Positions 18,101 to 26,761 of a stretch of DNA of 64,000 nucleotides are shown here, piece by piece. Within the stretch, counting starts at the first letter, position 1, and every line of letters starts with the position of its first letter. The position numbers and the translations under genes were made by a program. The notes below the pieces were generated by a model, which did not search any database, had not been told where the DNA came from, and saw only the letters and a list, made by a program, of their open reading frames with translations. Source of the stretch: Algibacter sp. L3A6 (GTDB lineage Bacteria > Bacteroidota > Bacteroidia > Flavobacteriales > Flavobacteriaceae); NCBI RefSeq assembly GCF_009796825.1, contig NZ_CP047030.1:2496001-2560000 (forward strand), read 5' to 3'.

Positions 18101-18458
18101 CTGTTTCTTTTACCACAGCAAAAGCTTCTGGTAAAATAGTATTTAAAACATCTTCGGTAATTTTATAAGCCTCGTCTTTCAATTTATCAATTTCTTGATA
18201 AATATCTTCACGACGGTCAATATCTTCTGTAGATTCTGCTTCGTTAACTAAGCTCGCAATAGTGTCATTGGTAGCTTGAGTGGCTTCGGCAATTTTAGCT
18301 TTAAATTCGGCTGTTTTTGCTCTTAATTGATCGTGCGATAATGCTTCTAAAGCCGCCTCGTATGTAGTAATTTGTTTAACTATAGGCGTAATGGCTTTTA
18401 CATCTTGTTTCGATTTATCGCCAACAAATACCTTTAGTATAGAATCTAAAAATGTCAT
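15102..18458 (-). CDS. secA: Preprotein translocase ATPase SecA
   Basis: The ATP-driven motor that pushes unfolded preproteins through SecYEG. At 1118 aa it is longer than E. coli SecA (901), owing mainly to extra sequence in the first nucleotide-binding/preprotein-crosslinking region (~315-500) typical of Bacteroidota. Visible motifs: Walker A MQTGEGKT, DEAD-like DEVDSVLVDDARTP, GTTSVEISE, and AGRGTDIKL plus LRGRAGRQGDPG in the second ATPase domain. The C terminus ends AKGEWVIVEE after a Gln/Thr-rich linker and has no CxCGSG zinc motif. The 5' leader is ~120 bases with a small hairpin. Confidence 0.97.
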   Translation of the reverse strand: MTFLDSILKVFVGDKSKQDVKAITPIVKQITTYEAALEALSHDQLRAKTAEFKAKIAEATQATNDTIASLVNEAESTEDIDRREDIYQEIDKLKDEAYKITEDVLNTILPEAFAVVKETAKRFTKNTQISVTASEFDRSISADKAYVSLEGDQATWANSWDAAGKAITWDMVHYDVQLIGGIAMHQGKIAEMQTGEGKTLVATLPVYLNALAGKGVHLVTVNDYLAKRDSAWMAPIFEFHGLSVACIDYFKPNSPERKAAYNADITYGTNNEFGFDYLRDNMAHSPDDLVQRPHHYAIVDEVDSVLVDDARTPLIISGPIPQGERHEFTELKPKVDDIVTVQRKYLTGVLAEAKKLIKDGDTKEGGLKLLRVYRGIPKNKALIKFLSEEGVKQLLQKTENYFMADNNREMPKVDEELYYVIEEKNNQVELTDKGVEYISGKDNPDFFILPEIGLEIAKIESQGLSKEDEAEQKEDLYKDFGVKSERIHTLNQLLKAYALFEKDTQYVVMENKVMIVDEQTGRIMDGRRYSDGLHQAIEAKENVKIEDATQTFATVTLQNYFRMYRKLSGMTGTAVTEAGEFWEIYELDVVEIPTNRPIARDDKEDLVYKTKREKYNAVIDDVTKLAEAGRPVLIGTTSVEISELLGKMLSIRKIPHNVLNAKQHKKEADIVDQAGKSGQVTIATNMAGRGTDIKLSAEVKAAGGLAIVGTERHDSRRVDRQLRGRAGRQGDPGSSQFYVSLEDNLMRLFGSERIAKMMDKMGLQEGEVIQHSMISKSIERAQKKVEENQFGVRKRLLEYDDVMNAQREVVYKRRHHALFGERLRVDLANMIFDTSEGIVETNKAASDFKNFEFELIRYFSMSSPVTEAEFGKLAAQDITAKIYKAAFENYKEKMMRNAESAFPVIKNVFETQGDKFKRIVVPFTDGIKTLNVVTDLEKAYETQGKQLITDFEKNITLAIIDDAWKTHLRKMDELKQSVQLAVHEQKDPLLIYKFEAFELFKAMIDEVNKDVISFLFKGELPQETQNTIQEARDRKQENLNTQKEEIPNLDERSAQSRAAGNTQSQQQQVTETIVRDQPKIGRNDRVTIKNVMNGENKTVKFKQAEPLLAKGEWVIVEE

Positions 18459-18485
18459 GTTATTAATTTTATATAAATATGTTTT

Positions 18486-18500
18486 CTAGGACAATCCTAG
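18486..18500 (-). promoter_or_regulatory. Hairpin in the secA leader
   Basis: CTAGGA-CAA-TCCTAG forms a perfect 6-bp stem with a 3-base loop 28 bases upstream of the secA ATG, within the predicted leader. It could affect secA translation or be incidental; there is no T-run after it. Confidence 0.3.
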
Positions 18501-18585
18501 GTGTTTTTCAGTTAAAATATAATACTAAAATAAGCCGTTCTGTAGGCTATTAAACGCATAGGGTAAGCCATGCTTATATTAATAC

Positions 18586-18593
18586 CAAAGATA
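18586..18593 (-). promoter_or_regulatory. -7 box (TATCTTTG) for secA, minus strand
   Basis: The complement of 18586-18593 reads TATCTTTG, a consensus -7 box, about 120 bases before the secA ATG. The nearest TTG upstream is about 24 bases away, slightly long. Confidence 0.45.
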
Positions 18594-18604
18594 CCTTTTA
18601 GAAC

Positions 18605-18632
18605 AAAAAAAAAGTCTCAATTCGAGACTTTT
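18605..18632 (-). terminator. Terminator of the DUF2795 gene
   Basis: AGTCTC and GAGACT form a stem around AATTC; on the minus strand it is followed by a run of nine T. It separates the DUF2795 gene from secA. Confidence 0.8.
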
Positions 18633-18656
18633 TAACTATTCTTTATGCTTATATTT

Positions 18657-18878
18657 TTAATATTCATCTTCATTCCACAGATAATCTTCATCTGTAGGGT
18701 AATCCGACCATATTTCCTCAATCGAATCGTACGAATCACCTTCGTCCTCAATCGACTGTAAATTTTCTACAACCTCTAAAGGTGCACCAGTTCTAATGGC
18801 GTAATCTATCAATTCGTCTTTGGTTGCAGGCCAAGGTGCATCACTTAAATAAGATGCTAATTCTAAAGTCCAATACAT
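18657..18878 (-). CDS. DUF2795 small acidic protein
   Basis: A 73-aa acidic protein. The first ~45 residues (YWTLELASYLSDAPWPATKD, then LIDYAIRTGAPLEVVENL) match the DUF2795 pattern, a small helical domain found in many bacteria. The tail is rich in Asp/Glu and Tyr. No function is established that I know of. It lies upstream of secA on the same strand but has its own promoter and terminator, so it is a single-gene unit. Confidence 0.8.
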   Translation of the reverse strand: MYWTLELASYLSDAPWPATKDELIDYAIRTGAPLEVVENLQSIEDEGDSYDSIEEIWSDYPTDEDYLWNEDEY

Positions 18879-18901
18879 GTGTTAATGCGTTTAATTTTTT
18901 G

Positions 18902-18931
18902 CAAAAATAAATTTTTAGTTTAAACACACAA
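18902..18931 (-). promoter_or_regulatory. Promoter of the DUF2795 gene (TTG-N19-TATTTTTG, minus strand)
   Basis: On the minus strand TTG (complement of 18929-18931) and TATTTTTG (complement of 18902-18909) are separated by exactly 19 bases. The start codon follows about 23 bases downstream. Confidence 0.68.
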
Positions 18932-19053
18932 GTAAAAAATGAATTATTTAATCATTAATTTTAAGAACGTATCCTTTTGTACTCTAAACAGTTGAAATTT
19001 ATTATTGCATAGTTAATAATTGTAGCAATACTTTTGCTTTATTTTTGTTTTGG

Positions 19054-19185
19054 TCGTTACCACAAGGGGCGGGCTTTATTCGTTGATTTCTATTTTATAT
19101 TAAAGAACTCATGAATATAAATATTTCTCTACTCGCTCCCTTCCGTTGGTCGGGGATCTTAAACATGCCGTTCGATCCCTAACGC
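19054..19185 (+). repeat. GCGTTA-bounded intergenic element, copy 2
   Basis: Begins CGTTACCACAAGGGGCGGGCTTTA and ends AACATGCCGTTCGATCCCTAACGC (given as two partial motifs, not one run). The left end has lost the first GC of GCGTTA. The middle holds ACTCGCTCCCTTCCG and a long AT-rich insert. It fills most of the 363-base gap between the DUF2795 and adenosyltransferase genes. The rest of that gap shows only the DUF2795 promoter. Confidence 0.75.
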
Positions 19186-19241
19186 GGTTTCGCTTTCTAA
19201 TTCAAAATATAGCTTTTTAATTTAAACTTCCAATAAATAAT

Positions 19242-19814
19242 TTAATACTTTTCAGGAATCCATTTAATTTCATTTGCTTGCAAGTCTAAAGACAACTTTC
19301 GTGCCAATACAAAAAGATAGTCCGAAAGTCTATTTAAATACTTTAAAGCATTCGCTTCAAAAGGTTCTAAGTCGTTAAGTGCTGTTGCTAAACGCTCGGC
19401 TCTACGGCATACACAGCGCGCTATGTGACAAAATGACACGGTTTGATGGCCGCCTGGAAGCACAAAATGCGTCATTTCTGGTAAAGCTTCGTTCATACTG
19501 TCCATAGCAAGCTCTAAACGCTCAATATCCTTAATAGATATCTTTTCGATATTAAGCCGGTCTTTACCATTTTTTAAAACAGCTTTTTCTGGATCGGTAG
19601 CCAAAATAGCGCCAACCGTAAATAATTTATGCTGAATTTCGGTAAGTAATTCCTTGTAATCCTCGTTAATGTCCTGGTCGCGAATTAAACCCAAATGAGA
19701 GTTTAACTCATCTACAGTGCCGTAACTTTCTATACGGATATGGTGCTTTGGTACACGAGTACCTCCAAATAATGCCGTGGTACCGTTATCGCCTGTTTTA
19801 GTGTAAATTTTCAT
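19242..19814 (-). CDS. PduO-type ATP:cob(I)alamin adenosyltransferase
   Basis: 190 aa, full length for the PduO/MMAB class. It transfers adenosyl from ATP to cob(I)alamin to make coenzyme B12. The N terminus has the ATP-binding signature KIYTKTGDNGTTALFGG, followed by RIESYGTVDELNSHLG; the helix near 135-145 carries the RCVCRRAER substrate signature. It stands alone, with no cobalamin operon or B12 riboswitch nearby. In flavobacteria this enzyme usually serves methylmalonyl-CoA mutase or class II ribonucleotide reductase; neither is in the window. Confidence 0.93.
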   Translation of the reverse strand: MKIYTKTGDNGTTALFGGTRVPKHHIRIESYGTVDELNSHLGLIRDQDINEDYKELLTEIQHKLFTVGAILATDPEKAVLKNGKDRLNIEKISIKDIERLELAMDSMNEALPEMTHFVLPGGHQTVSFCHIARCVCRRAERLATALNDLEPFEANALKYLNRLSDYLFVLARKLSLDLQANEIKWIPEKY

Positions 19815-20063
19815 AGGTTAAAGGTAATTGTTAAAAAAGGAAATTTCAAAAAAGATTACTGTAAAAATAGAAGTGCTTGTTAGAAGTATTTCATTTATAG
19901 TTTTTTAAACTGACAATTTTATTCTGTGAATAATTATTTAACAATTCTTTAAGGAATTATGAGTATTGCTAATAATACTGTTTTAAAAAGGGGGTAATTA
20001 AAAGAAACTTTGTAATAATTGCTTGTAAGTTAATTATCACTTATAGATTAAAAGGAAAACTAT

Positions 20064-20071
20064 TATTTTTG
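20064..20071 (+). promoter_or_regulatory. -7 box (TATTTTTG) for the OmpA/TSP3 protein
   Basis: TATTTTTG followed by CAC fits TAnnTTTG and lies 32 bases before the ATG. There is no TTG at ideal spacing upstream. The rest of the 289-base gap after the adenosyltransferase gene shows nothing else. Confidence 0.45.
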
Positions 20072-20103
20072 CACAAAACAACATAAAAAAATAAAACTTA
20101 ATT

Positions 20104-22188
20104 ATGAAAAAAATCTCATTAGTAGTATTATTACTTGTAGGTTCCTTCGGTGCTAAGGCTCAGTCTTACGTAGGGTTTCTTACAGATAATTACAGCGGTG
20201 TAAATAGCGTTATTGCTAACCCTGCTAATATTACAGATTCTCGTTTTAAAACAGATATTAACATTGTAGGTGTTAGTGCTTTTGCAGGTAACGACTATTA
20301 TGGCGTTAACCTTTTGGATGCACTTAAAGATGATTACGATTTTGATTTAGATGCCAAAAAATCGCCATCTACAGATAACAATGCAGCTATTAATTTAGAT
20401 GTTATGGGGCCAGCATTTATGTTTAATTTAACCGAAACTAGCTCTTTAGCTATTTTTACTAGAGCACGCTCTATGGTTAATGTAACCGAAATTAATGGAG
20501 AAACTATTGATAATGTTGATGATGACACTACCGATGATTTTATTGTAAACGAAGGTGATTTTACAACCTTTGCTCAAGCTTGGGCAGAAGTAGGTGTAAC
20601 TTATGCTAGAGTTTTAATGAACAAAGAAGAACACTTTTTAAAAGGTGGTCTTACAGTAAAGTATTTACAAGGTGGTGGTACTGCTTATGCTTATGGTAAA
20701 AATGTAACTGTAGATTATGATGCCGATGGTACAAATCCAACTACAGGAAGTTTAGATACTACAGGTGAGTTAACTTATGGTTATTATGATAATTTCGATA
20801 ATGATGATTATGATTACGAACTTCCAGATGCTTCTGGTTTTGGTGCAGATTTAGGTTTTGTTTACGAATGGAGACCAGATTATAGAGACTACCAAACAAC
20901 TAATGCAGATGGTGATACATATAGTCATAAGTACGAAAACAAATACAAATTAAAATTAGGTATTTCTATTACAGATATCGGTCAAATTAACTACAAAGAG
21001 GGAACTCAAGAAGTTTTTGATATTAACGGTACAAACATTAATGAAGACGATTTTGATAATGGTGACGATTTTGCAGATGCTTTAGAAAATATCTACGGTA
21101 TTGGTACAGTAACTAATGGTTACAAAGTAAAGTTACCAACGGCTGTTCATTTAAATGCAGATTATAGCTTTACTAAGCGTTTCTTTTTAAACTTAAATAC
21201 TGATTTTTCTCTTATTGCTAAAGGAAAAGAAAAAGCGAGTCGTATTGCAAACATGGTATCATTAACTCCTCGTTTTGAGAGTAAATGGTTTAGTTTTTAC
21301 GTGCCAGTAAGTTTAGTACAGTATAACGGATTTCAAGCAGGAGCAGGATTTAGAGCAGGACCTTTATACATTGGTTCTGGATCTGTAATTACTGCTTTAG
21401 CGGGTGATAATACAAAAGGTGCCGATGTTTATGCAGGTTTAAAAGTGCCAGTATACCAAGGTAAGCCAAGAGATAGAGATAATGATGGTATTATCGATAA
21501 GTTAGATGGTTGTCCTAAAGAAGCAGGACCAGCTGAGAACAACGGTTGTCCATGGTTAGATAGTGATGTAGATGGTGTTATGGATAATGACGATAATTGT
21601 CCAGAAGTTGCCGGTCCTAAAGAAAATAAAGGTTGTCCTTGGGGAGATACAGATAATGATGGTGTTTTAGACAATATCGATATTTGTCCTAAAGTTGCAG
21701 GTCCTGTAGAAAACAGTGGTTGCCCATGGAAAGATACAGATAACGATGGTGTAGCAGACAAAGATGACGAATGTGTAGACGTTGCTGGTACAGTAGCAAA
21801 CAAAGGTTGTCCTGAAGTAATTGTACCTACAGTAGAGGTTCAAGCAACTTTAAATGCTTACGCTAAAACTATTTTGTTTAACTCTGGAAAATCTTCTATT
21901 AAAACAGAATCTAATAAAGTGTTAGCTGAAATTGTAAACATTTTAGGTGAATATCCTGATGCTAAATTTTCTATTGAAGGTCACACAGATAGTTCTGGAG
22001 GAGATACTTTAAACCAAAGACTATCAGATGCTAGAGCAAATGCTGTAAAAGCTTATTTAGTAAAAAATGGTGTAGATGAGTTTAGATTATCTGCTATTGG
22101 TTTTGGTGAAACTAGACCAATTGCTACTAATGCAACATCTGCTGGTAGAGCTGATAACAGAAGAGTAGAAATTAACTTAGTTAAGTAA
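20104..22188 (+). CDS. Outer-membrane protein: DUF5723 region, TSP3 repeats, OmpA domain
   Basis: A 694-aa envelope protein. The signal peptide ends AKAQ (~20). Residues ~21-450 are a DUF5723-type beta-rich, probably barrel-forming region (GFLTDNYSGVNSVIANPAN). Residues ~455-580 hold four or five thrombospondin type-3 calcium-binding repeats, each with D-D-DG-D spacing and a GCPW boundary. Residues ~585-694 are an OmpA-like peptidoglycan-binding domain (FSIEGHTDSSG, then LSDARANAVKAYL, then ADNRRVEI). The likely job is tying outer membrane to peptidoglycan. Monocistronic, with a strong terminator. Confidence 0.9.
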   Translation: MKKISLVVLLLVGSFGAKAQSYVGFLTDNYSGVNSVIANPANITDSRFKTDINIVGVSAFAGNDYYGVNLLDALKDDYDFDLDAKKSPSTDNNAAINLDVMGPAFMFNLTETSSLAIFTRARSMVNVTEINGETIDNVDDDTTDDFIVNEGDFTTFAQAWAEVGVTYARVLMNKEEHFLKGGLTVKYLQGGGTAYAYGKNVTVDYDADGTNPTTGSLDTTGELTYGYYDNFDNDDYDYELPDASGFGADLGFVYEWRPDYRDYQTTNADGDTYSHKYENKYKLKLGISITDIGQINYKEGTQEVFDINGTNINEDDFDNGDDFADALENIYGIGTVTNGYKVKLPTAVHLNADYSFTKRFFLNLNTDFSLIAKGKEKASRIANMVSLTPRFESKWFSFYVPVSLVQYNGFQAGAGFRAGPLYIGSGSVITALAGDNTKGADVYAGLKVPVYQGKPRDRDNDGIIDKLDGCPKEAGPAENNGCPWLDSDVDGVMDNDDNCPEVAGPKENKGCPWGDTDNDGVLDNIDICPKVAGPVENSGCPWKDTDNDGVADKDDECVDVAGTVANKGCPEVIVPTVEVQATLNAYAKTILFNSGKSSIKTESNKVLAEIVNILGEYPDAKFSIEGHTDSSGGDTLNQRLSDARANAVKAYLVKNGVDEFRLSAIGFGETRPIATNATSAGRADNRRVEINLVK

Positions 22189-22230
22189 TAATTTCAACTT
22201 AATAATATTTAGATAGTTTTTATCTAAACA

Positions 22231-22269
22231 AAAGCCTCATAGTTTAATAACTCTGAGGCTTTTTTTTTG
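22231..22269 (+). terminator. Terminator of the OmpA/TSP3 gene
   Basis: AAAGCCTCA (22231-22239) pairs with TGAGGCTTT (22254-22262) and runs into a T tract. Confidence 0.88.
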
Positions 22270-22306
22270 TTTTTTATAATGAAGGAAAAGTGAAGTGAGA
22301 TTTTAG

Positions 22307-23080
22307 TTAAACACGAATAATAAAATCTTCACGAACTTGCTCTTTCCTAAAGAATACAAATCCCCAGAAAAAAGTATCTACAGTAACTTTTACTTTCGGA
22401 TGTTTTTTTATTATTTCCCATGCTTCGGTCATGCCTTTAGACCAATAAATATCATCAAATATAAAAACAGAATCGTTGTGAGCCGTTTCTAAAAGCGCTT
22501 CGAAATAATCTAAAGTGGCTTGCTTTTTATGGTTACCATCAAAGAAAATTAAATCGTAACTATTATTGGTTTTAAGTTGTTCAATTTCATCATTAAAATT
22601 ACCTATTATCACTTCAATGTTTTTTAGCTTAAAAGCTTCAAAATTAGATTTAGATAAGGTGGAAATATTAGGGCAGCCTTCAATAGTTTTAATGTTAGCT
22701 TTGGGATTTCCTAAATGTAAAGCTGCTGTAGCTATGCCTAAAGACGTACCTAATTCTAAGCTGTTTTCGGGTTTAAAGTAGTTTGATAATCTATATAGTA
22801 GTTTTGCGTGATTATTGGTAGACCCCGCGTTTTTAGCCATTTTAGAAATGCTGCGTTTTTCCTGTTTCATAACCTGAGAACCAGCGCCTAAATCGGTTAC
22901 TTGTATAAGGTTATTATTCTTTAGAAGTGCTGCTTTATAATCGATTATTGTTTTATAATCTGGGTAGTTTTTTTTATCGTAAAAGCACTTGGTAATTAAA
23001 TCGTACACAAAAGGGGAGTGCACACCGTGCTCATTGGTCGATTTTAAAAGAAATTTAAAATATTGAATAATTTGATACAC
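22307..23080 (-). CDS. Class I SAM-dependent methyltransferase (O-methyltransferase-like)
   Basis: 257 aa with a Rossmann methyltransferase core. Motif I is LELGTSLGIATAAL (~108-121), an acidic residue ends the second strand (TIEGC), and the post-motif LIFFDGNHKKQATLDYF (~175-191) carries the DG/H pattern of metal-assisted O-methyltransferases. The start is GTG at 23080; no ATG gives a better N terminus. It is 20 bases from crcB on the same strand, so the two are probably co-transcribed. Substrate unknown. Confidence 0.8.
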   Translation of the reverse strand: MYQIIQYFKFLLKSTNEHGVHSPFVYDLITKCFYDKKNYPDYKTIIDYKAALLKNNNLIQVTDLGAGSQVMKQEKRSISKMAKNAGSTNNHAKLLYRLSNYFKPENSLELGTSLGIATAALHLGNPKANIKTIEGCPNISTLSKSNFEAFKLKNIEVIIGNFNDEIEQLKTNNSYDLIFFDGNHKKQATLDYFEALLETAHNDSVFIFDDIYWSKGMTEAWEIIKKHPKVKVTVDTFFWGFVFFRKEQVREDFIIRV

Positions 23081-23100
23081 GCTTTTATTGACCGTTTTAG

Positions 23101-23466
23101 TTATTTGGCTAAATACATGCCAAAGAATACTGCTAAAAATCCAACCACAAAACTAGCAATAGTATAAATTGCAAAACTTGTAAAATCTCCAGATTTTAAA
23201 AACATGTGGTTTTCGTAAGCAAAGGTAGAAAAAGTTGTAAAACCACCACAGAAACCAGTAGCTAAAAGTAATGTCTGGTTTTGTGAAAGCGAATCGTGTT
23301 TAGCAGCGAGACCTAAAACAATACCTATAAGCAGGCTGCCCAAAATATTGGCTACAAATGTGCCGTAAGGTATGCCGTTTTCGGTGTTGTTTAAAAGTTT
23401 ACCAATTACATAGCGCAGTACGCTACCAAAACCGCCACCCAGAAAAACGAATACAAGTTGTTTCAT
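23101..23466 (-). CDS. crcB: Fluoride channel CrcB/FluC
   Basis: A 121-aa four-helix membrane protein that exports fluoride as a dual-topology dimer. Signatures: GGGFGSVLRY near the N terminus, GTFVANILGSLLIG (~34-47), and GFCGGFTTFSTFAYE (~71-85) with the pore Phe/Ser residues. It sits between an SRPBCC-domain gene (7 bases upstream) and the methyltransferase (20 bases downstream). There is no room for a fluoride riboswitch in front of it. Confidence 0.95.
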   Translation of the reverse strand: MKQLVFVFLGGGFGSVLRYVIGKLLNNTENGIPYGTFVANILGSLLIGIVLGLAAKHDSLSQNQTLLLATGFCGGFTTFSTFAYENHMFLKSGDFTSFAIYTIASFVVGFLAVFFGMYLAK

Positions 23467-23473
23467 TTAAAAA

Positions 23474-24508
23474 TTAATCATCAAGTGGTTTTATGGCAAT
23501 GTATATTTCGGTTAGCCATTCTGCAGGATTTGGGTTGTTTTCGGCTAAATTACTATAGACTTCTATAGTCGGTCCGTTTTCTAAAGCTTCTAATCCATTT
23601 TCAGGAATATAATTCATGCCTTTTTTCCATGCTTCTTTTAAGTTGGTGTAATTTCCTTTTAAAACCGTTTTTACAGCTTTAAATGGCAGTAGTTGTCCCG
23701 TTAATATATCGCTATTACTAGATATTACTTTTTCGGTTGTTGGTACACAACATGAAAACATAACGGCATTATTCTCTTCATCCCATTGATGGTAATTTAC
23801 AAAAGGTTTACCTGCGGTTTGTATGTTATTATTTTCAGCGTAAGCTATAACTTTAGGTAGCATATTCTGCATTTTTGTAGAAAGTTCGTTTATTTTACAA
23901 GAAGCGGTGTTGTATAAATAGTAGCCACCACCGTGTTGAGTAACTCCAGCAACATTAATGCTGTATTTTTTCATGCTAGCAACGGCAATGCTATCTAGTT
24001 TAAATAAACCACGATCAAAATCGGGAGCAACAGATTCTTCAATAGGTCCAGAAAAAGCGGTATACATTTTAGTCATAAAATCTTGCTTCCCACTCATGGT
24101 CCAAGTTACTTTTGTACCATTGTTTTCAGTCTCAAAAGACCAATGAATATCCGATTGGCTTTCAAAAGGTGTTAGAAAATTAATTTGTTGTGTTATAGAT
24201 TTGTTTTCTTCAACAGCTAAAGTCTTCATGCTGCCTTCTCCTAAAATGTCTCCGCTCCAGGCATAACCTGCATCAATACCACTGGTTTTATCTAAATAAG
24301 TAAGTGTTGCTAGCGGTTCTTGTTCAAGCCATGGAGAGAAGTTTGGCCAGTTTTTATAATCATTCACTTCATTAAAAACCACAGTGCTTGGAGCCTCAAT
24401 TATTCTACTTCTAGAAAACGTATACGTGTTGGGTTGCACCGCAATATATATAGATGAGCCTATAATTGTAATAAGTAAAAGAAATAAAATATACTTAAAA
24501 GCTTTCAT
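23474..24508 (-). CDS. Membrane-anchored SRPBCC + GyrI-like protein
   Basis: 344 aa. Residues ~5-25 form one membrane helix or uncleaved signal. Residues ~30-180 are an SRPBCC (START-like) lipid/ligand-binding domain (SRSRIIEAPSTVVFNEVNDY, then NWPNFSPW). Residues ~190-344 resemble the GyrI-like small-molecule-binding domain (FVNYHQWDEENNAVMFSCCV, then GNYTNLKEAW). This pair recurs in Bacteroidota proteins; the ligand is unknown. It is first in a three-gene minus-strand run with crcB and the methyltransferase. Confidence 0.75.
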   Translation of the reverse strand: MKAFKYILFLLLITIIGSSIYIAVQPNTYTFSRSRIIEAPSTVVFNEVNDYKNWPNFSPWLEQEPLATLTYLDKTSGIDAGYAWSGDILGEGSMKTLAVEENKSITQQINFLTPFESQSDIHWSFETENNGTKVTWTMSGKQDFMTKMYTAFSGPIEESVAPDFDRGLFKLDSIAVASMKKYSINVAGVTQHGGGYYLYNTASCKINELSTKMQNMLPKVIAYAENNNIQTAGKPFVNYHQWDEENNAVMFSCCVPTTEKVISSNSDILTGQLLPFKAVKTVLKGNYTNLKEAWKKGMNYIPENGLEALENGPTIEVYSNLAENNPNPAEWLTEIYIAIKPLDD

Positions 24509-24698
24509 TGTATATGGTTTAGAGAGAGAATATTTAACTCAAAGATAATCAATTTTAAAATTCGTTTAATAAATTATTACATTTGTTGAATTAATAATAA
24601 CGTTTTAATAGCGAAATGTTCTAATTTTATAAAAACAAGAATAGTAAGTCGGTTTAAATCGTTGTTTTTGTAAGTTAAAAAAAATAATAATTCAAATT

Positions 24699-26735
24699 AT
24701 GAAACTAAAATCAATTGTAGGTGTTGCAATAATAAACCTAATGCTGTTTTCATGTGGTAATGAAAAAAGTGATAGTAAGGTTATTGAAGAGGTAAAAGAG
24801 GTTGTTGCATTTAATTATAATGTAGATCAATTTGCTGATATTAAAATATTAAAGTATCAAATTCCGGGTTGGGATAAATTAACTTTAAAAGAACAAAAGT
24901 TAGTTTACTATTTAACTCAAGCGGGTTTGTCTGGTCGCGATATTATGTGGGATCAAAATTACCGTTATAACTTAAAAATTAGAAAGGCTTTAGAGCAAGT
25001 TTACACAAGCTATTCTGGTGATAAAAAGGCTAAAGATTGGGCAAGTTTTGAGAGTTATTTAAAACGTGTTTGGTTTAGTAATGGTATACACCATCACTAT
25101 TCTACAGATAAATTAACTCCTGAGTTTTCTGCAGATTATTTAAAAGAATTATTATCGGCAACTAATACAACTTTAGACGCTGATGCTTTTGATGCTATAT
25201 TTAACGATGCGGATGCTAAAAAAGTGAATCAAGGAAAAGGTGTTGATAATGTAGCGCTTTCGGCTGTTAATTTTTACGGACCAAATGTTACAAATGCCGA
25301 TGTTGAAAGCTTTTACAAGGCTAAGCAATCTCCAAATGTAGATAAACCTTTGTCTTTTGGGTTAAACTCGCAATTAGTAAAAGAAAATGGTGTTTTAAAA
25401 GAACGTATTTATAAATCAGGCGGACTTTACGGTGAGGCTATAGACGAAATTATTAAATGGTTAGAGTTGGCTAAAGGTGTTGCAGAAAATGAAGCTCAAG
25501 GTCATGCTTTAGGTCTTTTAATTGAATATTACCAAACGGGAGATTTACAAACTTGGGATGATTATAATGTAGCTTGGACTGGCGCTACTGCAGGAAATAT
25601 AGATTACATAAATAGTTTTATTGAGGTTTATAACGACCCATTAGGATACCGTGGATCTTACGAGAGTATCATTCAAATTAATGATTTTGATATGTCTCAA
25701 AAAATGAAAGTATTATCAGATAATGCACAATGGTTTGAAGATAATTCTCCATTAATGGCAGAACATAAAAAAGAGAATGTTGTTGGTGTAACTTACAAAG
25801 TTGTTAATGTCGCAGGTGAGGCTGGTGATGCATCTCCAAGCACTCCAATTGGTGTTAATTTACCAAACGCAAACTGGATTCGTGCAGCTGTTGGTAGTAA
25901 ATCTGTATCCTTAGGGAATATTGTAAATGCATCAAACAATGCAGGAACTACTGGTCGTTTAAAAGAATTTGTTCACGATGAAGAAGAATTACTTTTAGAA
26001 GAAGAGTATGGGCAGCTAGCCGATAAATTACATACGGCTTTACACGAAGTTATTGGTCATGCTTCTGGGAAATTAAACCCTGGGGTTGGAGAAACTAAAG
26101 AAACGCTTAAAAACTACGCATCTACTTTAGAAGAAGGTCGTGCTGATTTAGTTGGTTTATATTATCTATACAATCCTAAATTACAAGAACTAGGTTTAGT
26201 AACCGATTGGGAAAAGATTGGTAGAACGGCTTACGACGGTTATATTAGAAATGGTTTAATGACGCAATTAATTCGTTTGAATTTAGGTGATAACGTTGAA
26301 GAAGCGCACATGAGAAACAGACAATGGGTATCGGCTTGGGCTTTTGAAAAAGGAAAAGCAGATAATGTTATTGAAAAAGTAAATCGTGACGGTAAAACAT
26401 ATTTTAACATCAATGATTATGCTAAATTACACGATCTTTTTGGTGAATTATTAAAAGAAACGCAACGTATAAAATCTGAAGGTGATTATAAAGCAGTAGA
26501 AGCTTTAGTTGAAGGTTATGGTGTAAAAGTAGACCAAGATATTCATGCAAATGTTTTAGAGCGTAATAAGCAATTTAACTCAGCGCCTTATACAGGTTAT
26601 ATTAACCCCGTTTTAGTTCCAGAAACTAATGATGCTGGTGAAATAACTAAAGTAAATGTAGAGTATCCTGAGTCTTTTGTAGATCAAATGTTAACGTATA
26701 GTAAGCATTTTAGTTTTCTTCCTGAAGTTAACTAA
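24699..26735 (+). CDS. Dipeptidyl peptidase III-type zinc peptidase (M49 family), lipoprotein
   Basis: A 678-aa metallopeptidase that releases dipeptides from peptide N termini. The leader ends LMLFSC, so Cys ~19 is likely lipidated, placing the enzyme in the envelope rather than the cytosol. The zinc site is HEVIGH (His449, Glu450, His454), the five-residue-core form normal for bacterial M49 members; the second motif is EEGRAD (usually EECRAE), giving the third zinc ligand. Monocistronic, with a terminator at 26762-26795. Confidence 0.92.
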   Translation: MKLKSIVGVAIINLMLFSCGNEKSDSKVIEEVKEVVAFNYNVDQFADIKILKYQIPGWDKLTLKEQKLVYYLTQAGLSGRDIMWDQNYRYNLKIRKALEQVYTSYSGDKKAKDWASFESYLKRVWFSNGIHHHYSTDKLTPEFSADYLKELLSATNTTLDADAFDAIFNDADAKKVNQGKGVDNVALSAVNFYGPNVTNADVESFYKAKQSPNVDKPLSFGLNSQLVKENGVLKERIYKSGGLYGEAIDEIIKWLELAKGVAENEAQGHALGLLIEYYQTGDLQTWDDYNVAWTGATAGNIDYINSFIEVYNDPLGYRGSYESIIQINDFDMSQKMKVLSDNAQWFEDNSPLMAEHKKENVVGVTYKVVNVAGEAGDASPSTPIGVNLPNANWIRAAVGSKSVSLGNIVNASNNAGTTGRLKEFVHDEEELLLEEEYGQLADKLHTALHEVIGHASGKLNPGVGETKETLKNYASTLEEGRADLVGLYYLYNPKLQELGLVTDWEKIGRTAYDGYIRNGLMTQLIRLNLGDNVEEAHMRNRQWVSAWAFEKGKADNVIEKVNRDGKTYFNINDYAKLHDLFGELLKETQRIKSEGDYKAVEALVEGYGVKVDQDIHANVLERNKQFNSAPYTGYINPVLVPETNDAGEITKVNVEYPESFVDQMLTYSKHFSFLPEVN

Positions 26736-26761
26736 TTACTCAGTTAATTGTAAACAAAAAA

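Noticed and set aside
19815..20103. Cobalamin riboswitch near the adenosyltransferase gene
   Set aside because: The leader region has no B12-box-like sequence and no complex fold.
21429..21803. 124-aa minus-strand ORF inside the OmpA/TSP3 gene
   Set aside because: Antisense shadow of the repetitive TSP3 coding region; low-complexity Ser/Leu/Pro product and no independent signals.
23467..23473. Fluoride riboswitch before crcB
   Set aside because: Only 7 bases separate crcB from the upstream gene; there is no room for the aptamer.
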